Shown here piece after piece: positions 27,917-39,503 of a DNA stretch of 64,000 nt (positions within the stretch are counted from its first letter, which is position 1; the number at the start of each line of letters is the position of its first letter). A model generated the notes under the pieces. That model searched no databases. It was not told the DNA's origin and saw only the letters and a program-made list of their open reading frames with translations. This stretch comes from Asparagopsis taxiformis (Eukaryota > Rhodophyta > Florideophyceae > Bonnemaisoniales > Bonnemaisoniaceae): assembly GCA_030407315.1 (NCBI GenBank), contig JALQPE010000132.1, positions 37,592-101,591 of the forward strand, given 5' to 3'. Both the position numbers and the translations under genes were made by a program.

Positions 27917-30900
27917 AACCCTTACGTAAAAGGGGGACGACCGACGTCGATGATTGGTCCTCCGCAGGCTCACCGATGAACGAGAGTTACGTAAAGCTCA
28001 CGGCCGCGAAGGCCAACTCGAGTCACATGACACCCGACGTGGGGGAAGAAACGAAGTCCGACGGGACAAACGAACCTCACACGAAGAGGAAGCCTCGCAG
28101 ACGAGCGAGACGCGCTACCCGGAAGCACGACGCTTCCGAGCGCGAGAAAGCCAAGCACGCGGCTTATACGAAGCGTGTCGACGCAAAAGAAGCCATACGG
28201 GCTCATACGGTGAAGCGACGAACCGCTAGCGAAGACGTAGACCGCGCGCCGGTCAGGACCGAACCGTTGGTCCTCGATGGGCATACGTGCCTACTTGCGT
28301 CGAAGCATTATATAGTGTCCGGAACGATCGGACTAGACCTCAACGTGATGAGGGCGATTACCATCGCGATGGATACGTGCAGCGGCTACAACTTGATACG
28401 AACAAGTTTACTACCCTACGACTGGGTCGACCGCTGTCTACGTGACGAAGAGCTACCGAAGCTCGGAGACGCCAACGGGCGACGTTTGCCTATCGAAGGC
28501 GCCATCCTGCTTCGTGTCAGGTTGGGGAACTCGCTGTTCCGCGTAAAATTCTTCGTAGCCAACACGCTGGCCGTTCCCGTTATAATGGGTACGTCGTTCA
28601 TGTCGAAGCATGTCGATGCTATACGCTGTCGAGCGCAGACAATCGACCTCCATCGGGGGGATACGATACCCATTATCGCGGAGGGCGATACGACGACTCC
28701 GTACGAGGAGGGGGAAGAGACGAATCCAAACGTGGAACACCCGAAGCGCCGCGAGCGTAACGCGGCCGCGAATCGGCCGAGCCGAACGTTCTCGGTTCGC
28801 CTGACGAAGTACACGCGTGTACCGGCGATGTCGCAACGGACCGTCAACGTGACGACGGATGCGACCGGACTCGTGTTCCTCGAACCGAAAGCGTCGGTGC
28901 AATTCCGGCATGGGCTGCGCATAGCCAACGGAGTGGTCGACGTAGGACCGAGAGAGACGTTCTCTATTATCGTGTCGAACTTCACGAAGAAGGACCGCGA
29001 ATTGCCGAAAGGCGCAACGATTGCGTACGCGGTACGCTCCCCGTTGGGAATCGTCCCACTCAAGCGTGAGGGCGGCGAAGCCCTCGCGAAGGTTTTGAAC
29101 CTACCGCTAGTCGACGCGACGACGCGGACAAATACGACCGGGTTGGGCGACGAAACGCCAGACCCGTTGGTCAACGAAAAGGGGAACGACCCCGCCACGG
29201 ATTGGCAGTCGACAATCGATTTGTCGCACCTCGACGACGAGGATTTACGAAAGCGCATCAACGAGATGCTAGCTACACATTCGTCAATGTGGACGAGCGG
29301 ACGCCTCGGCGAAATCAATGCTACGGAGCATCGAATCGAACTCGAACCGGGCACGCGGCCCATACGTTCAATGCCCTATCGTCAGGGTCCGGCTTTACGT
29401 ACGATAGCCGAGGAGCAGATCACGAAGATGCTCAACGAAGGGGTTATCGAACCCGCGTCCAGCGAATGGGCGTCACCAATCGTGTTGGTGCCGAAGAAGG
29501 ACGGATCCTTACGTTTCTGTGTCGACTACAGGCGTTTGAACGCGAAAACGATCGCTGATTCGTACCCGCTTCCTCGTATGGAAGACTGCCTTGATTCGTT
29601 GGGCGACGCCGCCATCTTCACGACACTCGATTGTAACGCCGGTTACTGGCAAGTGCCCGTCTCCGCCGAGGACCGTGATAAGACAACGTTTACGTCTTTC
29701 ATGGGAACGTATCGCTACGTGCGAATGCCATTCGGGCTACGAAATGCCCCCGCTACGTTTCAGCGGACGTTGGACATCATCCTCTCCGGAGTACGTTGGC
29801 AATCGTGCCTGGTCTACTTAGACGACGTAATCGTCTTTTCGAAAGACCTCGAGTCTCACCTGGGTCACGTTGACCAGGTGCTTTCCCTGCTACGCGCAGC
29901 GGGAGTAACGTTAAAGCTCACGAAGTGCTCGTTCTTTCAACCACGAGTTGACTACCTGGGGCACGTGATTACCCCAGGGAAGCTGCACGTCGCAGCTCGG
30001 AACAAGGAAGCCTTTCGTACGGCTACGTTCCCACGCGACAAGACGCAATGTCGATCGTTTTTGGGCGCGGCCAACGTTTACCGCCGTTTCGTAAAGGCGT
30101 ATGCCGAGATCGCTCGGCCACTCAACACGATGTTGAAGAAGGACGCTTCCCCCGATTGGACGAACCCAACGGACGCGCAAACGAATGCGTTCGAAACGTT
30201 GAAGACAATACTGGTGTCGCCACCAGTATTGCACCTTCCGAAGGCGGGACGTCCGTTCATGATCGATACCGACGCGTCGGCGTATCAGCTGGGAGCTACG
30301 TTGCTCCAGCAGCAGAACGAAGATAAGCCCAACGAATGGGTGCCGATTGGGTACTGGTCGAAGACCCTCAACGAAACCGAACGCGGTTACTCGGCAACGG
30401 AGCGCGAGTGTTACTCCGTCGTTTGGGCGATAACGTCGCTCCGACCCTACGTAGAGGGTCAACGATTTACCGTACGTACGGATCACGAAGCCTTACGTTG
30501 GCTGATGACGTTGACGGACGCGTCCGGACGACTACTACGATGGAGGCTACGCGTTGCCGAATTCGATTTCGAAGTCACGTACAGGCCTGGGCGCGTGCAC
30601 CAGGTACCTGACGCTTTATCACGTGTGATATCTACGTATGACGACGGTCGACCCGTCGACGATGACGTACCATCGTACGGGGACGCGGTCCTCGTGACGA
30701 CTCGCAGTCGGCGACAACCCACACGAAATGGGCAAGGACGAACGACGTCCGTACGTAAAAAGGCAACGAATGCCAGGGGTCACGACGACCCGTCGAACGA
30801 GACTCGTGATGAACGAACATCAGCCACGACGGCTGGCCACGATGGCCTCGAGTTCAACCGCGACGCGTCGCTCGATGACGTTCTCGACGAGGAACCGGAT

Positions 30901-32421
30901 TTCCTCGACGAACAGCGCGCTGCTGAAGACGATTCGGCACGCGTGCCACCAGCTGACGTTCAGCTTCCCATTACGAGGGACGAGCTTATCGAAGCTCAAC
31001 GCGAGGACGCGTTCTGTCAAACGATACTGACACGACAGTCCGAGACGCAGGACGCTGCATTCTTCGAAGGCCACGATGGCTTACTCCGACGCCGGAACCC
31101 TCACGATGAGGAACGTACACAAATCGTTGTGCCGGCTTCGTTACGGCCGCGGCTGCTGGAGTTAACGCACCACCACGTCCTCGCTGGACATCCCGGGCAA
31201 ACGCGTATGTACTATACCCTACGGAGGACGTACTACTGGCCCGCGATGGCCGCCGACATCCACGCAACGGTACGAAACTGCGTTGGATGTGCGAAGAACC
31301 GCGTGAAGCTTCGCAAACGGACGAACCCGTTACGTTTATTTCCGGCTACGGAGCCGCTGCGAGACCTATGTATCGACATACTAGGTCCGCTTACGAAGAC
31401 CACGCGTGGTAACCGATTTATCCTCGTGATAACGGACCGCTTCACGAAGCTGACTAGAGTCGTACCTCTACGAAATATCGATTCCGCCAACGTGGCGAGC
31501 GCGTTCGTCAACGCGTGGGTCTTCTCGTATGGACCCCCACGGACGCTCATAAGCGATAACGGAAAGCAGTTCGCTGCTAAGTTTTTCCAGCGCGTCTGCA
31601 ACGAAATCGGCGTGACGAACGTCTTTACGTCGACGTACCACCCCCAAACGAACGGGCAGGTGGAGCGCTACAACAGGACGATCCTGGCGATGCTGCGCAA
31701 TTACGTGAACGAAAACCAGAACGACTGGGATCGATACGCATCGGCGTTAACGTTTGCGTACAACACGCATGTGCATTCGAGCACGGGCACGACGCCCTTC
31801 GATTTGATTCTCACGAATCCACCGCCACCGTTGGCGCTACACACGTCGGTAACGAACCGCGAACTACCCGACGGGGGAGGGCGAGCCACTTACGTTCGTG
31901 AGCTCGCCACAACGATGGACAACGCGTATCGAACGCTGAAGGCCGCGCAGGCACGTTATAAACGAAATTTCGACAAACGAGTCCGTGTCTCGAATCGAAA
32001 CATCCGCGCGGGAGAATACGTATTCATCGACCCGACGGACGGGACCACGAAGGGCACGAAGCTCGGCAACCACGCGTTGGGACCGTTCCGCGTACTACGT
32101 AACGACGTACGAACGTTCGTCATCCAACGAGGAGACGTAGTTGAACGTGTCAACTCGGACCGCGTTGCGTACGCGCCAACGCCGGCGAACGCGCCCCCGC
32201 CGGAGCCATACGATGCCACCGAGGCAGACCTCGACAAGAACCGCGACGGTCCAGCGTATGTAGTAGACGACCTACTCAACCACCGCGTGAACGAGGACGG
32301 AACGTTAGACTTCCTCGTGAAGTGGGTCGGGTATCGTAACCCTACGTGGGAACCCCGCCGGAACGTATCTGAAGAGAGCGTCTCTCGATACTTCGCACGC
32401 GTGCGACGAGCAACAACGTGA
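27871..32421 (+). CDS. pol: Pol of Ty3 element A: protease, RT, RNase H, integrase, chromodomain
   Basis: 1516 codons from the slippery site; the frame has no ATG near its start, so it is expected as a Gag-Pol fusion. Protease motif IAMDTCSGYNLI near residue 167, with Cys where DTG is usual. RT: KDGSLRFCVDYRRLN, FTTLDCNAGYWQVPV and catalytic YLDDVIVFS near 650. RNase H: FMIDTDASAYQLGATL near 798. Integrase zinc finger HHVLAG...CVGCAKNR, then D-D-E residues in CIDILGP, LISDNGKQF and NGQVERYN. C-terminal chromodomain near 1462-1510, FLVKWVGYRNPTWEPRRNV, known in chromoviruses to direct insertion into heterochromatin. Confidence 0.93.
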   Translation, partial: GKRPGDVGHEPPTSPEPLRKRGTTDVDDWSSAGSPMNESYVKLTAAKANSSHMTPDVGEETKSDGTNEPHTKRKPRRRARRATRKHDASEREKAKHAAYTKRVDAKEAIRAHTVKRRTASEDVDRAPVRTEPLVLDGHTCLLASKHYIVSGTIGLDLNVMRAITIAMDTCSGYNLIRTSLLPYDWVDRCLRDEELPKLGDANGRRLPIEGAILLRVRLGNSLFRVKFFVANTLAVPVIMGTSFMSKHVDAIRCRAQTIDLHRGDTIPIIAEGDTTTPYEEGEETNPNVEHPKRRERNAAANRPSRTFSVRLTKYTRVPAMSQRTVNVTTDATGLVFLEPKASVQFRHGLRIANGVVDVGPRETFSIIVSNFTKKDRELPKGATIAYAVRSPLGIVPLKREGGEALAKVLNLPLVDATTRTNTTGLGDETPDPLVNEKGNDPATDWQSTIDLSHLDDEDLRKRINEMLATHSSMWTSGRLGEINATEHRIELEPGTRPIRSMPYRQGPALRTIAEEQITKMLNEGVIEPASSEWASPIVLVPKKDGSLRFCVDYRRLNAKTIADSYPLPRMEDCLDSLGDAAIFTTLDCNAGYWQVPVSAEDRDKTTFTSFMGTYRYVRMPFGLRNAPATFQRTLDIILSGVRWQSCLVYLDDVIVFSKDLESHLGHVDQVLSLLRAAGVTLKLTKCSFFQPRVDYLGHVITPGKLHVAARNKEAFRTATFPRDKTQCRSFLGAANVYRRFVKAYAEIARPLNTMLKKDASPDWTNPTDAQTNAFETLKTILVSPPVLHLPKAGRPFMIDTDASAYQLGATLLQQQNEDKPNEWVPIGYWSKTLNETERGYSATERECYSVVWAITSLRPYVEGQRFTVRTDHEALRWLMTLTDASGRLLRWRLRVAEFDFEVTYRPGRVHQVPDALSRVISTYDDGRPVDDDVPSYGDAVLVTTRSRRQPTRNGQGRTTSVRKKATNARGHDDPSNETRDERTSATTAGHDGLEFNRDASLDDVLDEEPDFLDEQRAAEDDSARVPPADVQLPITRDELIEAQREDAFCQTILTRQSETQDAAFFEGHDGLLRRRNPHDEERTQIVVPASLRPRLLELTHHHVLAGHPGQTRMYYTLRRTYYWPAMAADIHATVRNCVGCAKNRVKLRKRTNPLRLFPATEPLRDLCIDILGPLTKTTRGNRFILVITDRFTKLTRVVPLRNIDSANVASAFVNAWVFSYGPPRTLISDNGKQFAAKFFQRVCNEIGVTNVFTSTYHPQTNGQVERYNRTILAMLRNYVNENQNDWDRYASALTFAYNTHVHSSTGTTPFDLILTNPPPPLALHTSVTNRELPDGGGRATYVRELATTMDNAYRTLKAAQARYKRNFDKRVRVSNRNIRAGEYVFIDPTDGTTKGTKLGNHALGPFRVLRNDVRTFVIQRGDVVERVNSDRVAYAPTPANAPPPEPYDATEADLDKNRDGPAYVVDDLLNHRVNEDGTLDFLVKWVGYRNPTWEPRRNVSEESVSRYFARVRRATT

Positions 32422-35130
32422 AAGGCCACGACGGCCCCCGAAAACGCACACGAGCGTCGGGTTAAGCGCACGCGTGCGCGACGTTGCACGATGCAACAAA
32501 CGAAGGCGACGAGCCGCACGAACGAGAAGCGAAGGCACAACGAGTGGCCGGGACGTCCACCCTTGCGTTGGGGGGGCGCGATGCGTGCTAGAGCCGTCGC
32601 TCTTTTCGTTTTCGACACCATACGTTGGTGGAGGCACGAGCGCCAACGAAAGATTGGACGACGAGTCCACGCGCGGACGATTCACACGATGTGAAGAGCC
32701 ACGACTGGCTCGACAGTGTTGACCGCCCCACGGGCAAAGGTGACGACACCACGGGCCACGGACGGACAACACGTCAGATTTTTCGCGCGAAAAATTATAC
32801 TTGGGCCAGCGGGCCATGGACGCACGGTACGAAAAATCGGGCCGATTACAGTGCGCTAATCCGGCCAAATCTCGGGACACGCGTGCCCCGAAAATTTCGT
32901 AATTTTGGCATGTCACGTGAGCCATCGTACGTCCCCGTGGACAGCCGCTGACAACGAGTCGCATCGACCAACGAGGTCAACGCCAAACAGCTCGCGAGCT
33001 AACGGCAACGTGACGCCGGAAGGCGGAGAAACGACGTAGGACGGACGCGTCCCCAACGAAGATGGCAACGGCCTCATTACGAAACTCCACGCACGAAGCG
33101 GAACGAAGCTATACGTTAGCCGACGAATTAGACCAACGGGTCTCAGCGCACGAAGCGCGCGAATAAAGCGTGCGAACGACGAGCCAACGAGGCCGCGACG
33201 ACGGACGGCGAACCGTATCGCCATCGTGAGGCACGACGCCGAACACGGCAGCCACGTACGGCAACCACGGAACGACACAACGGTGTCCTGCCACGCGGGC
33301 ATAACGAATGACACGCGAAAGCGAAAAGCCCGCCGGCTAGTCGAAACGCACGAGCAAACCCGAAAGGGGTTGACCACGTACGGTCACGAAGACGAAGACG
33401 CACACGTCCGCGTCATAACCGTAAAAGCTAACGAAGCTGCAACCTCGTACGCATTCGAAGGCGCACGCGCCACCGGCCACGTCGGTCAGGAGACGAGCGA
33501 GGTACGCGGACGTCGTAACGATAACGACGTACCTCAACGGGTCGACCCCGCGAAACGAAATACGAATACGCGACGGCGTACAAGCTGGTAGCCAACGTAA
33601 ACGGCACAGCTGAAGGCGACGAGCCGACGAAAAACTGGCTCACGTAACAGCCTCAAACGCCCGCGGGCATGCGAAACGACTTCGTCAATCGCGTCCCCGT
33701 CGGGTTCGCAAGTCGAATAAACGAAATTACGCAACGGCGTAAGGGCGAGCATTACGTATGCCCAGGTGCACGTCGCACCACATAACGGATGAGCTAACGA
33801 AACGCTCCTCGGACGCCGCGGCGAACGACGCCACCACGCGAAGCGGACTAGCGCAACGAGTGCGCCACCGGCTAACGTGAAGCCGCGGGAACGTGAAGCG
33901 CGACGGCGCTAACGGTGTTAACGGCTATACGAAAAGCCAAGCCCGCCGGCAAAGACGTTGTCACGGAACCGCGACGCGCCACGACGCACTGCCGCGTACA
34001 CGCAACGGCGTGAAACGTCAAGCCAACTCACGCGCGAGTCGGCCTGACGCTTAGCGAATTTTCCGTCCAGCTCATCGGAGCAAATTAAAATTGGCACCGA
34101 CGTGCTACGTGCCAGAGAGCTCGAATGCTCAACGGAATTCGACACCCGACGGGGTTATCCGCACGAGGAACGACGGCGGAAACGAATTCCGAGATAGTTA
34201 CAAAATGATAACGCCACTGGCCAACGTGAAGCCGCGGGAACGTGAAGCGCGACGGCGCTAATTACGTCAACGGCTATACGAAAAGCCAAGCCCGCCGGCC
34301 ACCACGTCGTCAACGAAACCGCAACGTACTGCGACGAATTGCTGCGTACACGCCACGGCGTAGAAACGTCAAACCGACTCACGCGCGAGTCGGTCTGACG
34401 CTTCGACGAATTTTCCGTCCAGCTCATCGGAGCAAATTAAAATTGGCACCGACGTGCTACGTGCTAAAGAGCTCGAATGCTCAACGAAATTCGACACCCG
34501 ACGGGGTTATCCGGACGAGAAACGACGGCGGAAACGATTTCCGAGTTAGTTACTAAATGATACGCACGCCAACGGGCTCTATGATCGAGGTTAACGTACC
34601 ACTCGCAGTGAAAAGCCGCCGCTACGCGCCGCCGCTTTGCCGAATAATTGCGTGTGTTATGAACCTGCCAACGGGCACGCGCCGCCGCGAACTCGAAGCA
34701 CGGGCTACGTAAGCCTTACGACACCCGACGGGGTAGACGCCACAACAAAAAAAATTGTGGGGAGGGGCTTAACGCTAACCCCTCCCCCGCTGCAGACGAC
34801 CTGCCAACACGTATTACGAAGCTCAACGGAGCCATGCGATTACGCAAAGAAACAAACGAAGGTTTACGAAGCAGCTCGATGCTAAAAGCCTACGAGGCCT
34901 ACGACTAACCACGGAACGATGCCAACGGGCGGGCCGCGATGATTACGAAAGAGCCGGAGCGCACGCGCGCGCTCCGGCGCCGTGGCGATTCGATCAGCCA
35001 ACCGGGCCGCGTACGTTTAAACGAGATTTTTCGGGACAACTGCCACGTCCGCAGTTGTACCCGAAAAGGCGCCACGGCCCCGTGTCTCAGGCGCGTCCTG
35101 AAGGGCCTCGCGTGGCCGGGACGTCCACGT
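32422..35130 (+). other. Long non-coding 3' region of element A
   Basis: About 2.7 kb between the pol stop and the polypurine tract. Frames on both strands are short and lack domains. It contains a 349-bp tandem duplication (33864-34560). Confidence 0.6.
33864..34560 (+). repeat. 349-bp tandem duplication inside element A
   Basis: Copies begin at 33864 (GCCACCGGCTAACGTGAAGC) and 34213 (GCCACTGGCCAACGTGAAGC). They run in parallel through GGCTATACGAAAAGCCAAGC and GGAGCAAATTAAAATTGGCA with scattered differences. Confidence 0.85.
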
Positions 35131-35145
35131 GTGGGGGTGGGGCTG
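35131..35145 (+). other. Polypurine tract of element A
   Basis: GTGGGGGTGGGGCTG directly precedes the 3' LTR. Confidence 0.65.
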
Positions 35146-35810
35146 TGTAGTATACGTGGCAATTCCGAAATTGCAAATATTTACGTTTTTCCGCGGAATT
35201 CGAATCTCGGCGGACACGACCGGCGACAGCAATGCACGAACATTGCTGGCGCATGCGCGCGCGCAACCGGCACACGTGTGCAACGAACGTACTGGCAACG
35301 GCCAACGGACCAACGGGTCCCTACGTGTGACCCACAAGGTCCTTTCCCATTCGGGGACGTTACGAACAGTGTTTACACTGTAAAGCGATGCCATCGTGGC
35401 CATATAGGTATTGGCATCGTGCCGGGAGGGAAAGGGGACAAGACAACGATCGAGCAACGGCTCTAGTCTACGACTGACTTCTACGTTTACGTTTACGTTT
35501 TGCCTAACGAGGCTTCGTCTCCGTCGAGCTGCGTACTCCCTACCCATCGCCGCACGTAAGGCTGATTGCGTGTAGTGCCTCCGGGCTTGGTCGAGAGCGC
35601 CTCCGGTGACGTACCACCTCGTGTGCTAACGTAATCCTCGCGTGGATTGTTGCGTCGTGACGCTCGTGTCTACTCGCTAACCACTCTACCTTCCTACCGT
35701 TCTAACAATACAGTCAAAACACCAGCGGGTGGACTGCTCGTTTCGTTTCGTTAAGGACAGCGTGTCCACTGGCTCGTACCAGCTACTTCCAGAACTAACG
35801 TGGTTCCACA
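35146..35810 (+). repeat. 3' LTR of element A (665 bp)
   Basis: Same length and ends as the 5' LTR, followed by the duplication CTAGA. Confidence 0.95.
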
Positions 35811-36815
35811 CTAGACTTTCCGCGGTGCTCATCCCCGCATATACCACACCCGCACCTGTCAGAGAAGCGTCGGTCGCTATGCACCACTTTGTGAAGGGCC
35901 TGTCCAATCGAGCTCTGATCAATGGGGCTAGTTTGACCAAGGTGGCCAGTTCACCCCGCATCTGTCTAGTCGGTCTGACCATGACTTCAGTTTTATTGAT
36001 CGTGTAGAGCTTTGAGAGAACTGAGAACAGCGGTCTCCGCAGGAGCAGAAACCATGCCCATCCACCTAATATCTCTTCGACCCGCTTCACCCGCCAGGCA
36101 CGCCATGGCATAATCTTCTCGGTTTCTCTGATCAATTTCCTCAGCTTTTCTGGAGACGGTCTTATCCGTCCGTCGGCACCTATCACCATGCCCAGTACAC
36201 ACACATCTTGACCTCTTGCTTCTTCACACTTGCTTTCTTTTACGGGTAGACCAGCCCGTTCACAACTTTTCACGACTTCACTCATGCTTTATTCACTTTT
36301 TCACGACTTGTTCCGAACCCGAAAAAATCATCGATGTATTGCCCATGTTCCAGTCCACTGATCCGCAAAATCCTTTCCCGCTGCGCAGATCGCTCCACAC
36401 AGAGTCCAGCATCTCGCACCACACCTTCATGTACTTGTTGGCCAATATAGACGGAGTGCGACCAGCCCATTGGTAGTACTCGCACAACCGGCCACCACCG
36501 ACGTCCCTCTCTCAATACCGGTGGCAGGCCAAAGAAATCCTGCAACCACACCGGCATCGCCAATCTGTGATAGAAACTGCCCAGGTCTGATTTGCCCACT
36601 TCCAGAGTACTCCCGGGAGGGAGGTACATCTCTGCAAAATGCCCGGGATTTGGTAGAAGTACTTCGGGGGGATCCCTAATTACCTCATTCGCGGGCCGGG
36701 CGTCGATAATCAAACGCTGTCGGTCTCCATCTTTTGGCACTGCAAACACCCCGTTAATGACGCGGGGCCCTACTCGTTGCAGCTTCACCAACCCCACTTT
36801 CTCAAGCTTCAGGAT
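35811..36815 (-). pseudogene. RT domain of the recombinase retroelement, frameshifted
   Basis: Minus strand between elements B and A. It reads VFAVPKDGDRQRLIIDARPA, SDLGSFYHRLAMP (motif A Asp), VLPMGWSHSVY (motif B), QYIDDFFGFG (motif C, catalytic YIDD), then the thumb and the start of RNase H (IATDASLTGAGVVY). After EKVNKA the frame meets TGA and resumes one base off at MSEVVKSC, so a single base is lost at about 36,285-36,288. Without the nested insertions the frame is continuous with 49298-49837 and 24390-24725. Confidence 0.88.
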
Positions 36816-37501
36816 TGTCATACCGCCTGGCGGTCCTCTCAACCAGAGTCGTGTCGCTTCCCTATTGGGTGCCCACTTAAGGGATGTGCCAATCACAAGG
36901 CACCAGCCGACTGGGCGAATTTCCTGTAATTGGGACAAGCGCAAGGCTGTAGACACCCTATCCGGGCCTATCGGCCCCGGCCAAGACCCCACAAGGGGCA
37001 AATTTTAACTTAAGCTAACCAGCTGTACATTATAATGTAAGCCTAACTGGCAATAACCTCGCGGGTAGGCGAGTGCCGGTAACTGGGCTCTGGTTGGTCA
37101 ATAACTGGATATTTATTCCTAACCACTAACCCTAGCTTACAGTAGACTTAGTATAAAACGGCCACTGGAATAGCCAGTAGGCACGGTTTCTAGAGTAACG
37201 TAAACTCAAGTGGAATTACGACCCACAGGAACAGTGTTCGCATACCTATTGTTCAACCCCTCTCCGGGAAAACCTTAGGGTTAGCCAACAGCTCGACGGA
37301 TTACGTCATCTTGCTCCATTAATACGCCTCTCGCGTGAGCACCCCTTTGTCACACAACCCCCTCCGGGTAACGACACCTTCTCTCTCACGAGACTACCCG
37401 CTGGGTACCTATAAGGTTCATCTGCTCTACCACTTCCTCTACCGAGGCTCGGGACACCTGTCGGGTGGTTTGCCGCTCTAGCGGATTTTCTACCTGCTAC
37501 A
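36816..37501 (+). repeat. 5' LTR of element B (686 bp)
   Basis: Starts TGTCATACCGCC, ends CTACCTGCTACA. Same length as 48607-49292. Confidence 0.95.
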
Positions 37502-37502
37502 T

Positions 37503-37520
37503 TGGTCTCTCGACCTAGAA
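37503..37520 (+). other. Primer-binding site of element B
   Basis: TGGTCTCTCGACCTAGAA, one base after the LTR. Differs from element A's site at two adjacent positions. Confidence 0.7.
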
Positions 37521-37578
37521 CCTTGTACCCTCGGGTAAGTCTCTTTGAGAGAAATTTTCCTTCACAATCATCTTCACG

Positions 37579-39503
37579 ATGCCTCGTAACCCTACAGCGG
37601 GACCCTCTCGTGAGGACATAGCGCCTGCCAGCGACTTATCCGATTCGGATCTGATCGCCGAAGAAGGCGTGGTGATTAACACCCTGCAAGACCGAGCCGA
37701 CAGAATCTTCAACGAACGGTTGGAAGAGTTCAAGGCTGAATTCAGCACCGTCGTCGAGAAGACTGTTCAAGACCGCAGGGCGGAAATCGTAGACGCTACG
37801 GTCGAAACCGTCATGGAACTGGTCGAGCCAAAGCTGATGGCCGCCAGCCGAGAAGCCACCCAAGATCGGGACGCCGAGTTCCTAGTGGAAACCTGGAATC
37901 AGGTCAAAGCCGAATTCGCTAAGCGCGTGTCCCTTTTGGAAACTCGTCTGGAGGAGCTTTCGATTCACGGCTTTAGTGCCAGTCCATTAGGACAACAGGA
38001 GTTTCCTGCTCGCCGCAGCCGATCGGCTGACTTCCCTGACCCTACATCCGGTAGGGAGGAAGAAGAAGATCCCCGATTGGATCAAGTCGCGGAAGCAACC
38101 CGACACCTGTCGGACCGTGTCGACGCCCTCGCCGAATCACTATCCCAAACAGGGAATATCTCTCGCACGAGACAGCACACTCGTGCCACCGGATCTGCAC
38201 CGGAAAATCCCTCGTGGGATGATGAAGAAGGACCTCTTGAGGAAGGCTTAGTGCCTTTGAAGGCCCGCGAACCCGCATTCGACCTAGTGGTCTCCTATCG
38301 GTACTACCGACTCAAGAACAAGTCCCTAACGACCGATACCCCAATGGGTAAATCAAGAAGCTTGTATAAGCTAACGGAGAAGATCCGTAATTTCAACGCG
38401 TCATTCACGCCGTTCGATGGTACGGAACCCATCGATATCCTCCGGTTCCTCGCGGAATTTCAAGATGCATGTGATTCATGCGGAGTCTCGGAGAGAGAAG
38501 CTACCAAGTTACTCAAGTATTTCCTGGAAGGAGAACCTCAACGGTTTATCGCCGCTGAGGCGCGAAAGCGCAAGCTTCTCAACCACCTGCACCAGCAGAT
38601 CACTTGGCCTCAAGCCGTTAACGCCCTTCTGGCTCGCTACGCGACGGACAATGTCCTAGCGGACGCATATGACGCAGTAACGCGTATACGGCAAGGGCCG
38701 GATGAGGACGAAGCTGCATACGCAGACAGACTGCAGGACGCTGCACTCCTGTGTGCGAACGTCTTCTCGGAAAGAGACTTGGTCAACTACTACCTCAAGG
38801 GCCTACGCCCAGAGGTTAAACACACCGTCAAGGTGACTATAGGCCGCAGTGGCGGAGAAGATTTTCTTGCTGTCCGTAACCTTGCTAAAGGACTCGGGGA
38901 CTCTCTACGAGCTTCGCTACCCGCAAAGCCGAAGGCTTACCCTACTCGGGAAATCGCGGAACGTAAACGCAAAGCGTTGCTCGCTACCGTACCCGGAGAA
39001 CCGGCTGTGATACCGCGGCCGCATATTCCGACCTTACCTTCCCCTACCGGGAACCCAATGGGCGCGCCAATGCAGGCCCCTACCCTAACGGGAGAACATC
39101 TTAAACTCGCTGAGAGTATGATCCCCGAAGGGGCTGTTACTTGGAGATGCTCTGGCTGTCGCCAACCGGGCACGTGTTATACACTTGTCCTTACCTACCA
39201 CCCTCAGTGGGAACTTACTTCGCCTTTGCGAACTACGCTTACCAGCAAGAACCGGAGCAGGTTATGCGCCGCCAACAGCGCCAGTCCAATCGGTTCAACC
39301 GAAAAAGGGATTACCCTAAAGCCGTGCTCCAACGGTCAAACCCTCCAACACGCATGGTTGCGTTCGCCGATGACGAAAATCATCCCAAATTGGGCCCTCT
39401 GAGGCGAGACGTTTTAGAACGTAACGGATCTTCCGTAACGGCTCAAGACGTTGCCGACGCCTTGGAAACCTCCGACGACTCCGACACGTCGTCGGAAAAC
39501 TAA
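37579..39503 (+). pseudogene. gag: Gag of Ty3 element B, frameshifted in the zinc knuckle
   Basis: The ATG frame runs from 37579 to 39402. The capsid-like region at about residues 275-450 (FTPFDGTEPIDILRFLAEF, KYFLEGEPQRF, ALLARYATDNVLADAYDAV) parallels element A. The zinc knuckle starts CSGCRQPG, but the ATG frame continues TCYTLV and loses it; the -1 frame gives GHVLYTC, completing C-x2-C-x4-H-x4-C. This points to loss of one G in the run at 39168-39170. The -1 frame continues to TAA at 39501-39503 (ending SSEN). A programmed shift at this place is unlikely because it would break the knuckle in every unshifted product. Confidence 0.8.

Larger units (their letters stand above)
24726..35810 (+). 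mobile_element. Ty3 chromovirus A, complete, 11,085 bp
   Basis: Two 665-bp LTRs (TGTAGTAT...GTTCCACA) with about two visible differences, flanked by CTAGA at 24721-24725 and 35811-35815. Order: LTR, primer-binding site, gag, -1 frameshift signal, pol (protease, RT, RNase H, integrase, chromodomain), 2.7 kb without long frames, polypurine tract, LTR. The order RT before integrase and the C-terminal chromodomain define it as a Ty3/gypsy chromovirus. Both reading frames are intact, so it may be autonomous or recently so. The whole element is conspicuously rich in ACG/CGT compared with its surroundings. Confidence 0.95.

Noticed and set aside
36816..37001. N-terminal extension of the RT frame reading into element B
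   Set aside because: This is LTR sequence of element B read by chance; an identical copy is at 48607-48792.
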